A stretch of 64,000 nt of DNA from Bifidobacterium pluvialisilvae. Lineage in GTDB: Bacteria; Actinomycetota; Actinomycetes; Actinomycetales; Bifidobacteriaceae. The position numbers and the translations under genes were made by a program. The DNA lies in the NCBI RefSeq assembly GCF_019331695.1, contig NZ_JAHBBI010000002.1, positions 62,001 to 126,000 of the forward strand, in the 5' to 3' direction. Under the pieces are notes generated by a model that saw only the letters and a program-made list of their open reading frames with translations, made no database searches and had not been told where the DNA came from. Each line of letters begins with the position of its first letter. The stretch's first letter is position 1. Positions 1 to 7,370 of this stretch are shown one piece after another.

Positions 1-153
1 GCAGATCGTCCCCGAGGAATCCTCCGCGCCGTCGTCCACCAGAATGATCTCCAGATTCCGGTATGACTGACCGACGATGGAATCCAGACAGTACCGCAGA
101 TACTTCTCCGCGTTGTACACCGGCACGATGATGCTCACGAGTTCATTCGACAT
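1..153 (-). CDS. Family 2 glycosyltransferase, N-terminal fragment
   Basis: Only the first 51 residues lie in the window; the gene runs off the left edge. The reading frame from the ATG at 153 gives a classic GT2 (GT-A fold) N-terminus: an [13 protein letters not shown] nucleotide-binding strand followed by [15 protein letters not shown], in which the VDDG aspartates are those that bind the sugar nucleotide. GT2 enzymes transfer a sugar from a nucleotide donor to a growing surface glycan on the cytoplasmic membrane face. The acceptor and donor cannot be told from this fragment. It opens very much like the GT2 gene at 23296 (PLISVIVPVYKVEQYL), so it probably belongs to another surface polysaccharide cluster to the left. 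Confidence 0.85.
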   Translation of the reverse strand, partial: MSNELVSIIVPVYNAEKYLRYCLDSIVGQSYRNLEIILVDDGAEDSSGTIC

Positions 154-232
154 GGGAATCAGTCTAGCGGGGATGCGTCATACGACGTCAATCGACGTCG
201 CACGACATTGACGGAATCCGCTCACACCACGC

Positions 233-1117
233 TCATACCACAAATCGTACGTACGTGCGGTCGTCGAAGGATTCGAGCGTGGGGGAGAAGCCCTTGGTGT
301 CTTTGAACTCGCGGATGAGCAGCGGGTCCTTGCGGCGCAGGCGCAGCAGTTCGGCCTCGGAGGCGTCACGGGTGCGTCGCAGCACGGGATAGCCGTCGCT
401 GGCGAGCACGACCTCGTCACCGTCATGCACGGGCGCCACGTAGATCGGATACTGCGGGTCGGTGAAGCCGTCGAACACGAAATACCCGTATTCGCCGCGT
501 TGGTTGGCGAAATTCGTCTGCATCTTGAGGAACGGCATGATGGCGTCGCGGCCCGGATCGGCGAACACCGCAGTGGACGTGGCGCTTGGCGGCGGGGGCA
601 CGGGGGCTTCGCCGCCGGTGGCGGCACGGCCGGCGGACTGTGCCTGGAAGACGAAACTGCGCAGTTCGGCCAGCAGAATGTCGACCTTCTTCGTCGTGGG
701 GATGCGTTTGCCGTTGATCATCGCCTGGCAGTCGCCGAACAACCAGATCTCATGCCGTGCCTCGCTATAGACGACGACGTTGGCCTGCAGACGTTCCGTG
801 GGATGCTGGCGGAAGAACGCGGGAGACAACGGCGACGCCTCATAGCGGGCATGCAGCGCGGCATCGAGCCGATGCTGCATCTCACGCATGGTGATTGCGT
901 TCGGTCTACCGGCCGGCTGTTCCTGGACGATGCCGTCCAGGGCGGCAATCAGCGTGTCCTTCGCGACTACGCCCGGCGCGGGCATCCAGATGCGTTCCGA
1001 CGCCTTGCTAGTCACCCCGTCGATGACGGCGGCGAAACCGCCGCCGATGTAGTACCCGTCCTCGTTGAGCGACTGATCCCGGTGCTTGCCGTGCGTAAAC
1101 TCCTCAATGACGTCCAT
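233..1117 (-). CDS. PP2C-like serine/threonine phosphatase domain protein
   Basis: A 294-residue soluble protein with no signal peptide or membrane segment. The N-terminus has the pattern of PP2C (PPM) phosphatases: a KHRDQSLNEDGYYIG stretch, then GGFAAVIDGVTSK (residues about 27-39), matching the metal-binding DG of the family, and late in the protein EVVLASDGYPVLR (about 237-250), matching the conserved SDG block. The middle is less conserved and includes a Pro/Ala-rich loop. It would remove phosphate from Ser/Thr residues if active, but the usual third acidic motif (DN/GGxDN) is not evident, so it may be a diverged or inactive member. A GAGGG ribosome site precedes the ATG at 1117. It stands alone and is divergent from the surface protein at 1354. 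Family assignment is by motif only. Confidence 0.6.
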   Translation of the reverse strand: MDVIEEFTHGKHRDQSLNEDGYYIGGGFAAVIDGVTSKASERIWMPAPGVVAKDTLIAALDGIVQEQPAGRPNAITMREMQHRLDAALHARYEASPLSPAFFRQHPTERLQANVVVYSEARHEIWLFGDCQAMINGKRIPTTKKVDILLAELRSFVFQAQSAGRAATGGEAPVPPPPSATSTAVFADPGRDAIMPFLKMQTNFANQRGEYGYFVFDGFTDPQYPIYVAPVHDGDEVVLASDGYPVLRRTRDASEAELLRLRRKDPLLIREFKDTKGFSPTLESFDDRTYVRFVV

Positions 1118-1124
1118 GACCCTC

Positions 1125-1157
1125 TATTGTGTCACGATGGCGGATATTGTGTCACGA
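1125..1157. promoter_or_regulatory. Direct repeat in divergent promoter region
   Basis: The 13-mer TATTGTGTCACGA occurs twice, at 1125-1137 and 1145-1157, exactly 20 bp apart, just upstream of the PP2C-like gene and in the divergent region shared with the surface-protein gene at 1354. Two half-sites on nearly the same helical face suggest a regulator site. No matching repressor gene is seen nearby. Confidence 0.4.
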
Positions 1158-1302
1158 CGACGGCCGCCGATTCACCGGGATGCCGAATCGTGATACGTCA
1201 ATCGAATGACGCCTGCGTTGTTCGCCAAGAGTTCATGTTTCCGGCCCGAGGGCTCGGCGATCCGTTTGGATTCCCCTCCTACTATGGAAACTGGTGAAGA
1301 TT

Positions 1303-1327
1303 CATCCCCACGACGTTGGTGGGGATG
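1303..1327. promoter_or_regulatory. Hairpin in 5' leader of surface-protein gene
   Basis: CATCCCCAC at 1303-1311 pairs perfectly with GTGGGGATG at 1319-1327 around a 7-nt loop. It lies 26 bp before the preferred start codon of the gene at 1354 and would shield the alternative starts at 1294 and 1336. It could control translation or mRNA stability. Confidence 0.4.
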
Positions 1328-1353
1328 GGACTTTCATGAGGAAGGATGCGAAT

Positions 1354-2997
1354 ATGACACGGAATACGAATGATGATTGGCGTCTGGGCAAGCGGGTTGG
1401 ATCGGTGGCGCTTGCCGGACTGTTGACTGTGGGAATGATCGTACCGGCGTTCGGCATGACGATTGCGGCGAACGCGGCCGAGACCGAAACGTCGGAAGCT
1501 GCGACGAGCGCGACGACGTCGGCTCCGTCGCAGACGGGTGCCGCGGCGACGCAGAGCGCGAAGACCGCCGCATCGGCCGCCGAAAACAAGACTCCGGCCG
1601 CAACGGCTACTCCGAAGGCCACCGAGCCCGCCGCTCCGCAGACTCCTGCCGAGCCGACGACGCCGACCGAATCTCAGTCCGCCGCCCCGAAGACCCCTGC
1701 AACCGAAGCCCAGACCACGGCCCCGCAGCAGACTCCCGCCGCCAAGACCGAAACCCAGTCGAAGAGCGGCGAGCAGCCCGAGACCAGTCCGGCCGCCACC
1801 GCGCCTGCCGTCAACAAATACAACCTCGCCGGACAGGACGGCACCGTGGTCGTCGTGGCACCGGATGCCAACAACGCGCAGATTGAAACGAACCTTAATA
1901 TGTTCCTCGGCGGCTATGATTTCGCGGAGCCTGCGGAATCGAACGGTGCATGGACGATACAGGCCACGCTGAAGTCCGACCACCTGTCCAGCGGCTGGAC
2001 CATGGTGATGAGCAAATTCTCTTGGCTGAATCCGCCGGTCAAGGCCACCGATTTCGACAAGACGTGGGCTGGTACCAACTACACGGCCACCTTCACTTAC
2101 GACAACACCACTCAGAAGTGGACGCTCACCACGCCGGTCAAGCTCGCCGTCAAGACCGAAGCACAGCCCATCAAGAAGACCTACACGCTGACGTTCGAGT
2201 CGAACGGCGGTTCTGAGACTCAGGCCCAGAAGGTCGAAACCGGCAAGAAGGCCAGCAAGCCCGCTGATCCGACCCGTCAGGGCTACAAGTTCGCCGGCTG
2301 GTACACCGATGCGGCGCTGACCAAGGCCGTTGACTGGAGTGACTTCACGCTCACCGACGACACGACCGTCTACGCCAAGTGGACGCAGGAGGCCAACCCG
2401 CAGCCGGCCCCCGAAGTCAAGCTCACCATCACCGGCAAGGACGTGAAGAACGGCAAGCTCACCCTCAAGGTGGGCGAATCGCGCAACCTCGTCGGCACCA
2501 TCGACGTGAAGAGCCTGCAGGGCACCAACGGCAAGACGTCCTCCGACGCCAAGTCCGGTCAGGACGTCAACATGGGCAACAACTTCCGAATCCCCACGCG
2601 GTGGACGTCCTCCAACGCGAAGGTCGCCGGATTCGACCAGACCGCCAAGTTCGCCGACAAGGAGCTGCAGGACACCCAGAAGCTCGTCGCCGTCGCCCCC
2701 GGCAAGACCACGGTCACGTTCTCGGTGCTCGATCCCGACACCAGGAAGCCCGTCGAAGGCCTTGCGCCGACGACGCTTGAAGTGACGGTGGTGCCCGGCG
2801 GCACCGCTCCGAAGACCACGGCGGCCGCCTCGGCGAAGTCCACCGCCACCGCCGCCAAGAAGACGGCCGTGAAGCGGACGGCCGTCAAGCAGCCGCTCGC
2901 CAAGACCGGTGCCGAGATCACGACGATCGCCACGGCGGCCATCGTGATCGCCGCAGCCGGCGCCGCGCTCGCCATCGCCCGTCGCAGGGAGATGTGA
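1354..2997 (+). CDS. Sortase-anchored surface protein with InlB-type repeat and Ig-like domain
   Basis: A cell-wall protein of 547 residues. Residues 1-41 are a signal peptide (charged start, VALAGLLTVGMIV core, ANA cleavage). Residues about 42-150 are an Ala/Thr/Pro/Glu-rich, probably extended stalk. A Listeria-Bacteroides (InlB B) repeat occupies about 272-345 (YTLTFESNGG ... FAGWYTD ... VYAKW). A BIG2-like immunoglobulin domain follows to about 490 (RWTSSNAKVAGF, APGKTTVTF). The C-terminus has a sortase signal, LAKTG at about 517, a hydrophobic helix and the tail ARRREM. The start was set at 1354 because AGGAAGGA lies seven bases upstream; ATGs at 1336 and 1294 are in frame but less well placed. 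It should be covalently anchored to peptidoglycan; its ligand is unknown. A strong hairpin follows at 3021. Confidence 0.85.
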   Translation: MTRNTNDDWRLGKRVGSVALAGLLTVGMIVPAFGMTIAANAAETETSEAATSATTSAPSQTGAAATQSAKTAASAAENKTPAATATPKATEPAAPQTPAEPTTPTESQSAAPKTPATEAQTTAPQQTPAAKTETQSKSGEQPETSPAATAPAVNKYNLAGQDGTVVVVAPDANNAQIETNLNMFLGGYDFAEPAESNGAWTIQATLKSDHLSSGWTMVMSKFSWLNPPVKATDFDKTWAGTNYTATFTYDNTTQKWTLTTPVKLAVKTEAQPIKKTYTLTFESNGGSETQAQKVETGKKASKPADPTRQGYKFAGWYTDAALTKAVDWSDFTLTDDTTVYAKWTQEANPQPAPEVKLTITGKDVKNGKLTLKVGESRNLVGTIDVKSLQGTNGKTSSDAKSGQDVNMGNNFRIPTRWTSSNAKVAGFDQTAKFADKELQDTQKLVAVAPGKTTVTFSVLDPDTRKPVEGLAPTTLEVTVVPGGTAPKTTAAASAKSTATAAKKTAVKRTAVKQPLAKTGAEITTIATAAIVIAAAGAALAIARRREM

Positions 2998-3020
2998 GCT
3001 GGACGCTAAGTAGCTTCATC

Positions 3021-3056
3021 CAATTGGCTCCCCTCATGATTGAGGGGAGCCAATTG
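3021..3056. terminator. Perfect 16-bp hairpin downstream of surface-protein gene
   Basis: The arm at 3021-3036 (CAATTGGCTCCCCTCA) is exactly complementary to 3041-3056 with a 4-nt loop. There is no long T tract. It lies 23 bp after the stop codon at 2997 and probably ends that transcript. The GGCTCCCC/GGGGAGCC stem recurs in other hairpins of this window. Confidence 0.65.
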
Positions 3057-3065
3057 CTGAGCCCC

Positions 3066-3156
3066 TGTCATTCTGAGCGGAGCGCGTAGCGCGGAGTCGA
3101 AGAATCTGGAGTTGGTGGAAAGATCCTTCGACTCGCTGCGCTCGCTCAGGATGACA
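3066..3156. repeat. Dispersed palindromic repeat, family A copy 1
   Basis: An intergenic element bounded by TGTCATTCTGAGCG on the left and CGCTCAGGATGACA on the right, which are inverted copies, with inner arms GAAGAATC / GATCCTTCGAC. The same ends recur at 7088, 9573, 35860 and 39002. No coding content. The small CDS-like frames inside it are not believed. Confidence 0.8.
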
Positions 3157-3183
3157 AAAGGGGCTGCTCGTCAGAGGGAGCTT

Positions 3184-4344
3184 TTATTGCACCTCGAGTT
3201 TGACGATGAGGGCGAGGTGATCGGTGCGGGGCACTCGTGCCGTCCGCACCGATTTCGCCACTATGCCCGACGAATGCAATACGTGGTCGATTTCAATCAA
3301 CGCCGGGAACGTCGGCCAACTGGCGGGGAACGTCGGATGCCATCCATGATGCAGTTCCAATGACGAATCGGCTAATCCCGACCCGTGACGCAACGCGTCA
3401 CGAAAACTCGGGTGGAACACGCTGGAATTCATGTCGCCCATCACCACGGCCGCACAATGCGGGGCCGTGGAATACTGCTTCGGAGTTCCGTCGGCGTCGG
3501 TCGGCAGTTTCGGATTATCCGACGAATCAATGTCATGACGAAGGCCGGAAGTGCCGCTCATCTCCCGCAGCGTCGTCGCCGTATTGCATGCGTCGGCACG
3601 GTTCGCGAATTCGCCGAGCGCACGGACGCCGTCGCTCCAATCCTGTCCGCTGCGTGGCGGCGACTTCGGATGCACGGACGCGAACTCCACCAACTGCCCG
3701 CCGATACGAACCTTCGCCACGGGAGCCGCGGCAGCTCTGATATCCACCGATGAATCGGCGTATTCGACCGGTCGGAACCGCATGAGCAACGCATTCGAGC
3801 CGGCATTGTCGTCCGCCCTTGCCTTGCCGAGAACGCGGTAGGGAAGTTCATCGTCGATATGCGACTGTTCAAGACGATGGATGAGATCGCCATGAACCTC
3901 CTGCACGGCCAGCACATCGACATGCTCCTGCTTCACCAGATGCATGATGGTGCCCGTGTCCGCGCGGCCGTACCGCGTATTCACCGTCATCACGCGGATG
4001 GTCGTCGGCGATTGGCCGGCGGATTCCATGGATCCGGAATCACGCAACGTCGTGCCGGCGACCGACTGGAGGGGAACGCCGAGCATCGCGGTCGTAAATC
4101 CGGGCAGGGGAACGACGTACGGCAGCTGCCACAACAGTTGGATAACCAGCAGCACGACGGCCATGACTGCCTGTGGCCACGCACGGACGACCAGCGCAAC
4201 CACCAGCAGCAGGATGATTGGCGCGACAAGCAGCGGGACCAACGCGATGGCCTCCGGCAGGGGACGATGATGGTCCCAGCCAGCCGGTAGATACTTCAAC
4301 GCCATCCACAGGGCGACGACGACAAGCGGAATCCACAGAATCAC
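3184..4344 (-). CDS. Membrane-anchored endonuclease/exonuclease/phosphatase family protein
   Basis: A 386-residue protein with three hydrophobic helices in the first ~100 residues (ILWIPLVVVALWMAL; VPLLVAPIILLLVVALVV; AVMAVVLLVIQLLW), then an extracellular EEP (DNase I-like) domain. Motifs seen: VMTVNTRYGRAD, VLAVQEVHGDL (catalytic Glu), VVMGDMNSS (Asp/Asn pair) and the C-terminal TDHLALIVKLEV (catalytic Asp-His). The family hydrolyses phosphodiesters in nucleic acids, lipids or sugar phosphates; the substrate here is unknown. The start is placed at the GTG at 4344 because AAGGAG lies seven bases before it; upstream in-frame ATGs (for example 4413) lack a ribosome site and would run towards ffh. 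It lies after ffh on the same strand, with a hairpin between them. A family A repeat follows the stop. Confidence 0.8.
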   Translation of the reverse strand: MILWIPLVVVALWMALKYLPAGWDHHRPLPEAIALVPLLVAPIILLLVVALVVRAWPQAVMAVVLLVIQLLWQLPYVVPLPGFTTAMLGVPLQSVAGTTLRDSGSMESAGQSPTTIRVMTVNTRYGRADTGTIMHLVKQEHVDVLAVQEVHGDLIHRLEQSHIDDELPYRVLGKARADDNAGSNALLMRFRPVEYADSSVDIRAAAAPVAKVRIGGQLVEFASVHPKSPPRSGQDWSDGVRALGEFANRADACNTATTLREMSGTSGLRHDIDSSDNPKLPTDADGTPKQYSTAPHCAAVVMGDMNSSVFHPSFRDALRHGSGLADSSLELHHGWHPTFPASWPTFPALIEIDHVLHSSGIVAKSVRTARVPRTDHLALIVKLEVQ

Positions 4345-4434
4345 GGTACGGCTCCTTGGAACAGGGAACGGAGGAATTGACGGAATGCGTGAAGGACGGT
4401 TCTTCGCGGGCATGAGATGAGAGGGAAAGCAGAC

Positions 4435-4460
4435 GGCTCCCCTCCGCTGGAAGGGGAGCC
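4435..4460 (-). terminator. Hairpin after ffh
   Basis: GGCTCCCCT at 4435-4443 pairs with AGGGGAGCC at 4452-4460. It follows the ffh stop by about 40 bases on the minus strand. No T tract, so termination is only likely. Same GGGGAGCC stem as the hairpin at 3021. Confidence 0.5.
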
Positions 4461-4501
4461 GATAACGAAACGGACGAAATTGGCTGAAGAAAATGCTACC
4501 G

Positions 4502-6142
4502 TCAGCGACCGAACAGGCCGCCGAGGCCACCGCCAAGATTCGGCGGAAGCTCGGGCATGCCGTTCTCGCCCATCTGCAGACCCGCGGGCAATGCGGGATT
4601 CTGTGGCTGCTTCTGGAACGCCGAGCCGCCGTTGGAGCCGCTCCTGCCCTTGCCGGCCAGCCGCTCGCGCAATGCCCTCTCCTCGGCCTCGCGCTTCATC
4701 GGGTTGCCGGAACGGCCCTTCTTGTTCTTCCTGTTCTTCTTGGCCTTGCGGCTGCTCTTGCCGCCGCCGGGGCCACCCATGCCGGGGATGCCGCGCGAGC
4801 CGTTGCTCATGCGCTTCATCATCTTCGCGGCCTGCTCGAACCGCTGCAGCAAGGCGTTCACCGCGGAGACCGTATTGCCGGAACCGTAGGCGATGCGTGC
4901 GCGGCGCGAACCGTCGATGATCTTCGGATTGCGACGCTCCTCGGGGGTCATCGAGCGGATGATGGCCTCCGTGCGGTCGACCTCCTTCTCGTCGAACATC
5001 TCGAGTTCCTTGCGATGCGCCGCCATGCCCGGGATCATGCCGAGCAGGTTCTTCATCGGGCCGAGCTTGCGCACCTGCTGGAGCTGGTCGAGGAAATCGT
5101 CGAGGCCGAAGCTGCCGTCGGAGATCTTCGTGGCGGCCTTGCGGGCCTCCTCCTCGTCGAACTCCTTCTGCGCCTGCTCGATGAGCGTGAGGATGTCGCC
5201 CATGTCGAGGATGCGGGAGGCCATGCGATCGGGGTGGAAGACCTCGAAGTCCTTGAGACCCTCACCGTTCGAGGCGAACAGGATCGGCTTGCCGGTGACG
5301 CTCGCCACCGACAGCGCGGCGCCGCCTCGGGCGTCGCCATCAAGCTTGGACAGCACCACGCCGGTGAAGTCCACGCCCTCGTCGAACGCCTTCGCGGTCT
5401 TCACCGCGTCCTGGCCGATCATCGCGTCGATGACGAACAGGATCTCGTTCGGCTGCACGGCGTCGCGGATGTCGCGGGCCTGCTTCATCAGCGCCTCGTC
5501 CACGCCGAGACGGCCGGCGGTATCGATGATTACCGTGTCGTAAAGCTTCTCCTTGGCCAGCGTGATGGAGTCACGGGCCACCTTCACCGGGTCACCGGTG
5601 GTCTGGTCGGGGGAGGTCACATCGTCACCGGCCGCCTGCACGCCCGGTTCGGGGGCGTACACGGGCACGCCGGCGCGCTCGCCCACCACCTGCAGCTGGG
5701 TGACGGCGTTCGGGCGCTGAAGGTCGGCGGCCACGAGCAGCGGCGTATGGCCGGCGTCCTTGAGCCAGTAGCCGAGCTTGCCGGCCAGCGTGGTCTTACC
5801 GGCACCCTGAAGACCGGCGAGCATGATGATCGTCGGCGGGTTCTTGGCGAAGTTCAGCGGGCGGTCCACGCCGGCGCCGAGGATGTTCGTCAGCTCGTCG
5901 TTGACGATGGACACCACCTGCTGCGCCGGATTCAGCGCCTGCGAGACCTCGGCGCCGAGCGCGCGCTCGCGCACCTTGGCGGTGAAGGCGCGCACCACCT
6001 CGAGCGCCACATCGGCGTCGAGCAGTGCGCGGCGGATCTCGCGGATCGTGCCGTCGATATCCGCTTCGGAAAGCTTGCCCTTCGAACGCAGGTTCTTGAA
6101 CGCGCCCGAAAGACGGTCAGTCAAAGAAGTAAAAGCAGCCAT
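4502..6142 (-). CDS. ffh: Signal recognition particle protein Ffh
   Basis: A 546-residue SRP54 GTPase. It binds 4.5S RNA and signal peptides of nascent membrane proteins and docks with FtsY. Order: N domain (residues 1-~90; LTDRLSGAFKNLRSKGKLSE), G domain with P-loop GLQGAGKTT (about 107-115), DTAGRLGVDE, and SKLDGDARGG, then the Met-rich M domain from about 330 (MKNLLGMIPGM). The C-terminus extends into a basic and Gly/Asn-rich tail (KSSRKAKKNRKNKKGRS ... LGGGLGGLFGR), longer than in E. coli but common in actinobacteria. The start ATG at 6142 gives the standard MAAF N-terminus; an ATG three codons upstream (6151) is possible. It is transcribed divergently from the toxin-antitoxin pair at 6310. 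Confidence 0.97.
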   Translation of the reverse strand: MAAFTSLTDRLSGAFKNLRSKGKLSEADIDGTIREIRRALLDADVALEVVRAFTAKVRERALGAEVSQALNPAQQVVSIVNDELTNILGAGVDRPLNFAKNPPTIIMLAGLQGAGKTTLAGKLGYWLKDAGHTPLLVAADLQRPNAVTQLQVVGERAGVPVYAPEPGVQAAGDDVTSPDQTTGDPVKVARDSITLAKEKLYDTVIIDTAGRLGVDEALMKQARDIRDAVQPNEILFVIDAMIGQDAVKTAKAFDEGVDFTGVVLSKLDGDARGGAALSVASVTGKPILFASNGEGLKDFEVFHPDRMASRILDMGDILTLIEQAQKEFDEEEARKAATKISDGSFGLDDFLDQLQQVRKLGPMKNLLGMIPGMAAHRKELEMFDEKEVDRTEAIIRSMTPEERRNPKIIDGSRRARIAYGSGNTVSAVNALLQRFEQAAKMMKRMSNGSRGIPGMGGPGGGKSSRKAKKNRKNKKGRSGNPMKREAEERALRERLAGKGRSGSNGGSAFQKQPQNPALPAGLQMGENGMPELPPNLGGGLGGLFGR

Positions 6143-6214
6143 AATGCACATAAGTCTACCGATGCGGCGGGAAAAGGAACACCGGGAATCGGCGGACCTT
6201 CCGTTTGTTTTTCG

Positions 6215-6260
6215 TGCTAGCAATATGCTAGCATAGAAAATGACAGCATAATGACAGCAT
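6215..6260. promoter_or_regulatory. Iterated operator before the fitAB pair
   Basis: Two copies of the palindrome TGCTAGCA (6215-6222 and 6226-6233) and two copies of ATGACAGCAT (6240-6249 and 6251-6260) are each spaced 11 bp, one helical turn. They lie 50-95 bp before the antitoxin start, where ribbon-helix-helix antitoxins bind to repress their own operon. The region is AT-rich and probably contains the promoter. Confidence 0.6.
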
Positions 6261-6309
6261 GGCGGCTGCCTGAGAATGAGGCGGTCCGCATTGGAACAGG
6301 GAGGTTGAT

Positions 6310-6594
6310 ATGGGGACGATGACAATTCGCAGGCTGGATGACGATGTTATCGAGCAGTTCAAGACAGTGGCGAAAGCCAACAATCGCTCGGCGGAGGCGG
6401 AGGCCCGTTCTCTGATTGAGGATTACATTGCCGGGCGTCTTGTGCAGAGGGATATGGAGGACACCAATTTTTATGATCGGGTGCGTTCCTTTATGGGACA
6501 GCATGATATTGAAGGCTTTACCGAAGAGGAATTTTCTGTACCGGAGCGAGAGCATGGGTGTGGATTGACCGGGGCAAGAGGAGGGCTCTCGTGA
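6310..6594 (+). CDS. FitA-like ribbon-helix-helix antitoxin
   Basis: A 94-residue protein. The N-terminus MTIRRLDDDVIEQFK is the DNA-binding beta strand plus helix of Arc/MetJ-type (FitA/VapB) antitoxins, followed by NNRSAEAEARSLIEDYI, the helix typical of FitA, where the small-residue and acidic pattern is conserved. The acidic C-terminal half (GFTEEEFSVPERE) would wrap the toxin and occupy its active site. It is expected to neutralise the PIN-domain protein encoded by the overlapping downstream gene and to repress the operon through the repeats at 6215-6260. GGGAGG precedes the ATG at 6310; an in-frame ATG at 6319 is an alternative. The stop overlaps the toxin's GTG (GTGA). Confidence 0.85.
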   Translation: MGTMTIRRLDDDVIEQFKTVAKANNRSAEAEARSLIEDYIAGRLVQRDMEDTNFYDRVRSFMGQHDIEGFTEEEFSVPEREHGCGLTGARGGLS

Positions 6595-7013
6595 TTATTC
6601 TGGATACGAATGTCATTAGCGAGACAGTACGTCCTCATCCGAATCCCGAGGTTGTTTCGTGGTTTCGACGGCAGTCGATGGATGATTTGGCGGTCACCTC
6701 GATTACCGTGGCCGAATTGTTTTGGGGCATCTGTCGTATGCCGGCGGGTAAGAGGCGCAATCAGTTATCGTCGGTCATCGACTATCAGTTGACGTTGTTC
6801 GGTGACGGAATCTATGCGTTTGATGGCAGTGCGGCAATCGATTACGCGGAGATATGCGCCATGCGTGAACGGTCGGGGCATCCCATTGGCGTGCAGGATG
6901 CGATGATTGCGGCGATAGCGCGGTCGCGTGGAGCGGCGGTGGCCACGCGGAACGTAAAGGATTTCGAAGGAACCGGCGTGGACGTGGTGAACCCGTGGGA
7001 AGATGCTGGCTGA
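6591..7013 (+). CDS. FitB/VapC-type PIN-domain ribonuclease toxin
   Basis: A 140-residue PIN domain. It starts IILDTNVISE, carrying the first catalytic Asp; SITVAELFWG carries the conserved Glu; and GVQDAMIAAIARSRG carries the later Asp. These acidic residues bind metal for RNA cleavage, usually of tRNA or mRNA. The closest pattern is FitB of gonococcal FitAB (plasmid stability StbB group). The GTG at 6591 is the start because AGGAGG ends six bases upstream and the codon overlaps the antitoxin stop, so the two are translationally coupled. Upstream in-frame ATG 6558 would lie inside the antitoxin gene with no ribosome site. All catalytic residues are intact, so the system looks functional. Confidence 0.9.
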   Translation: MIILDTNVISETVRPHPNPEVVSWFRRQSMDDLAVTSITVAELFWGICRMPAGKRRNQLSSVIDYQLTLFGDGIYAFDGSAAIDYAEICAMRERSGHPIGVQDAMIAAIARSRGAAVATRNVKDFEGTGVDVVNPWEDAG

Positions 7014-7043
7014 GGGGAGCCGGGTTGCTGAGTCGCTCCTACT

Positions 7044-7268
7044 CGCTGGCTCCCTCATGAATGAGAGGAGCTGGAGCTGTGCTTTGTTGTCATCCTGAGC
7101 GAGCGTGGACTCGTTATGTCATCCTGAGCGAGCGGAGCGAGTCGAAGGATCTGCTCGCCGGGTGGTCAAAGATCCTTCGACTCCGGACTACGTCCTTCGC
7201 TCAGGATGACATGGGTTGAGACGTTTCGTCCTCCGCTCAGGATGGCAAAAGGTGGCTCGCTCGGGATG
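7044..7268. repeat. Degenerate hairpin and family A repeat copy 2
   Basis: A 357-bp gap between the toxin and the ABC-F gene. At about 7048-7072 a decayed GGCTCCCTC/GAGAGGAGC hairpin occurs, possibly the toxin terminator. From 7088 to 7211 there is a family A element with its left end duplicated (TCATCCTGAGCGAGC at 7091 and 7120) and the right end CTCAGGATGACA near 7211. Two further decayed right ends (CTCAGGATGGC, CTCGGGATGGC) follow to 7268. No credible gene. Confidence 0.7.
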
Positions 7269-7370
7269 GCGGGCATGTGGGATGTCATGTGTTTCGCGAT
7301 CGTAAAGACTTGGCCTGAGCGGCCCGGAGCGTATCGAGAAACACATGACACCCCCGCCCTTCTCAGCCGG

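Noticed and set aside
4493-6220. A 575-codon open frame on the plus strand opposite ffh
   Set aside because: It is the antisense shadow of the SRP GTPase gene; the minus-strand product has all SRP54 motifs, while this frame reads as His/Leu/Gly-rich low-complexity with no family.
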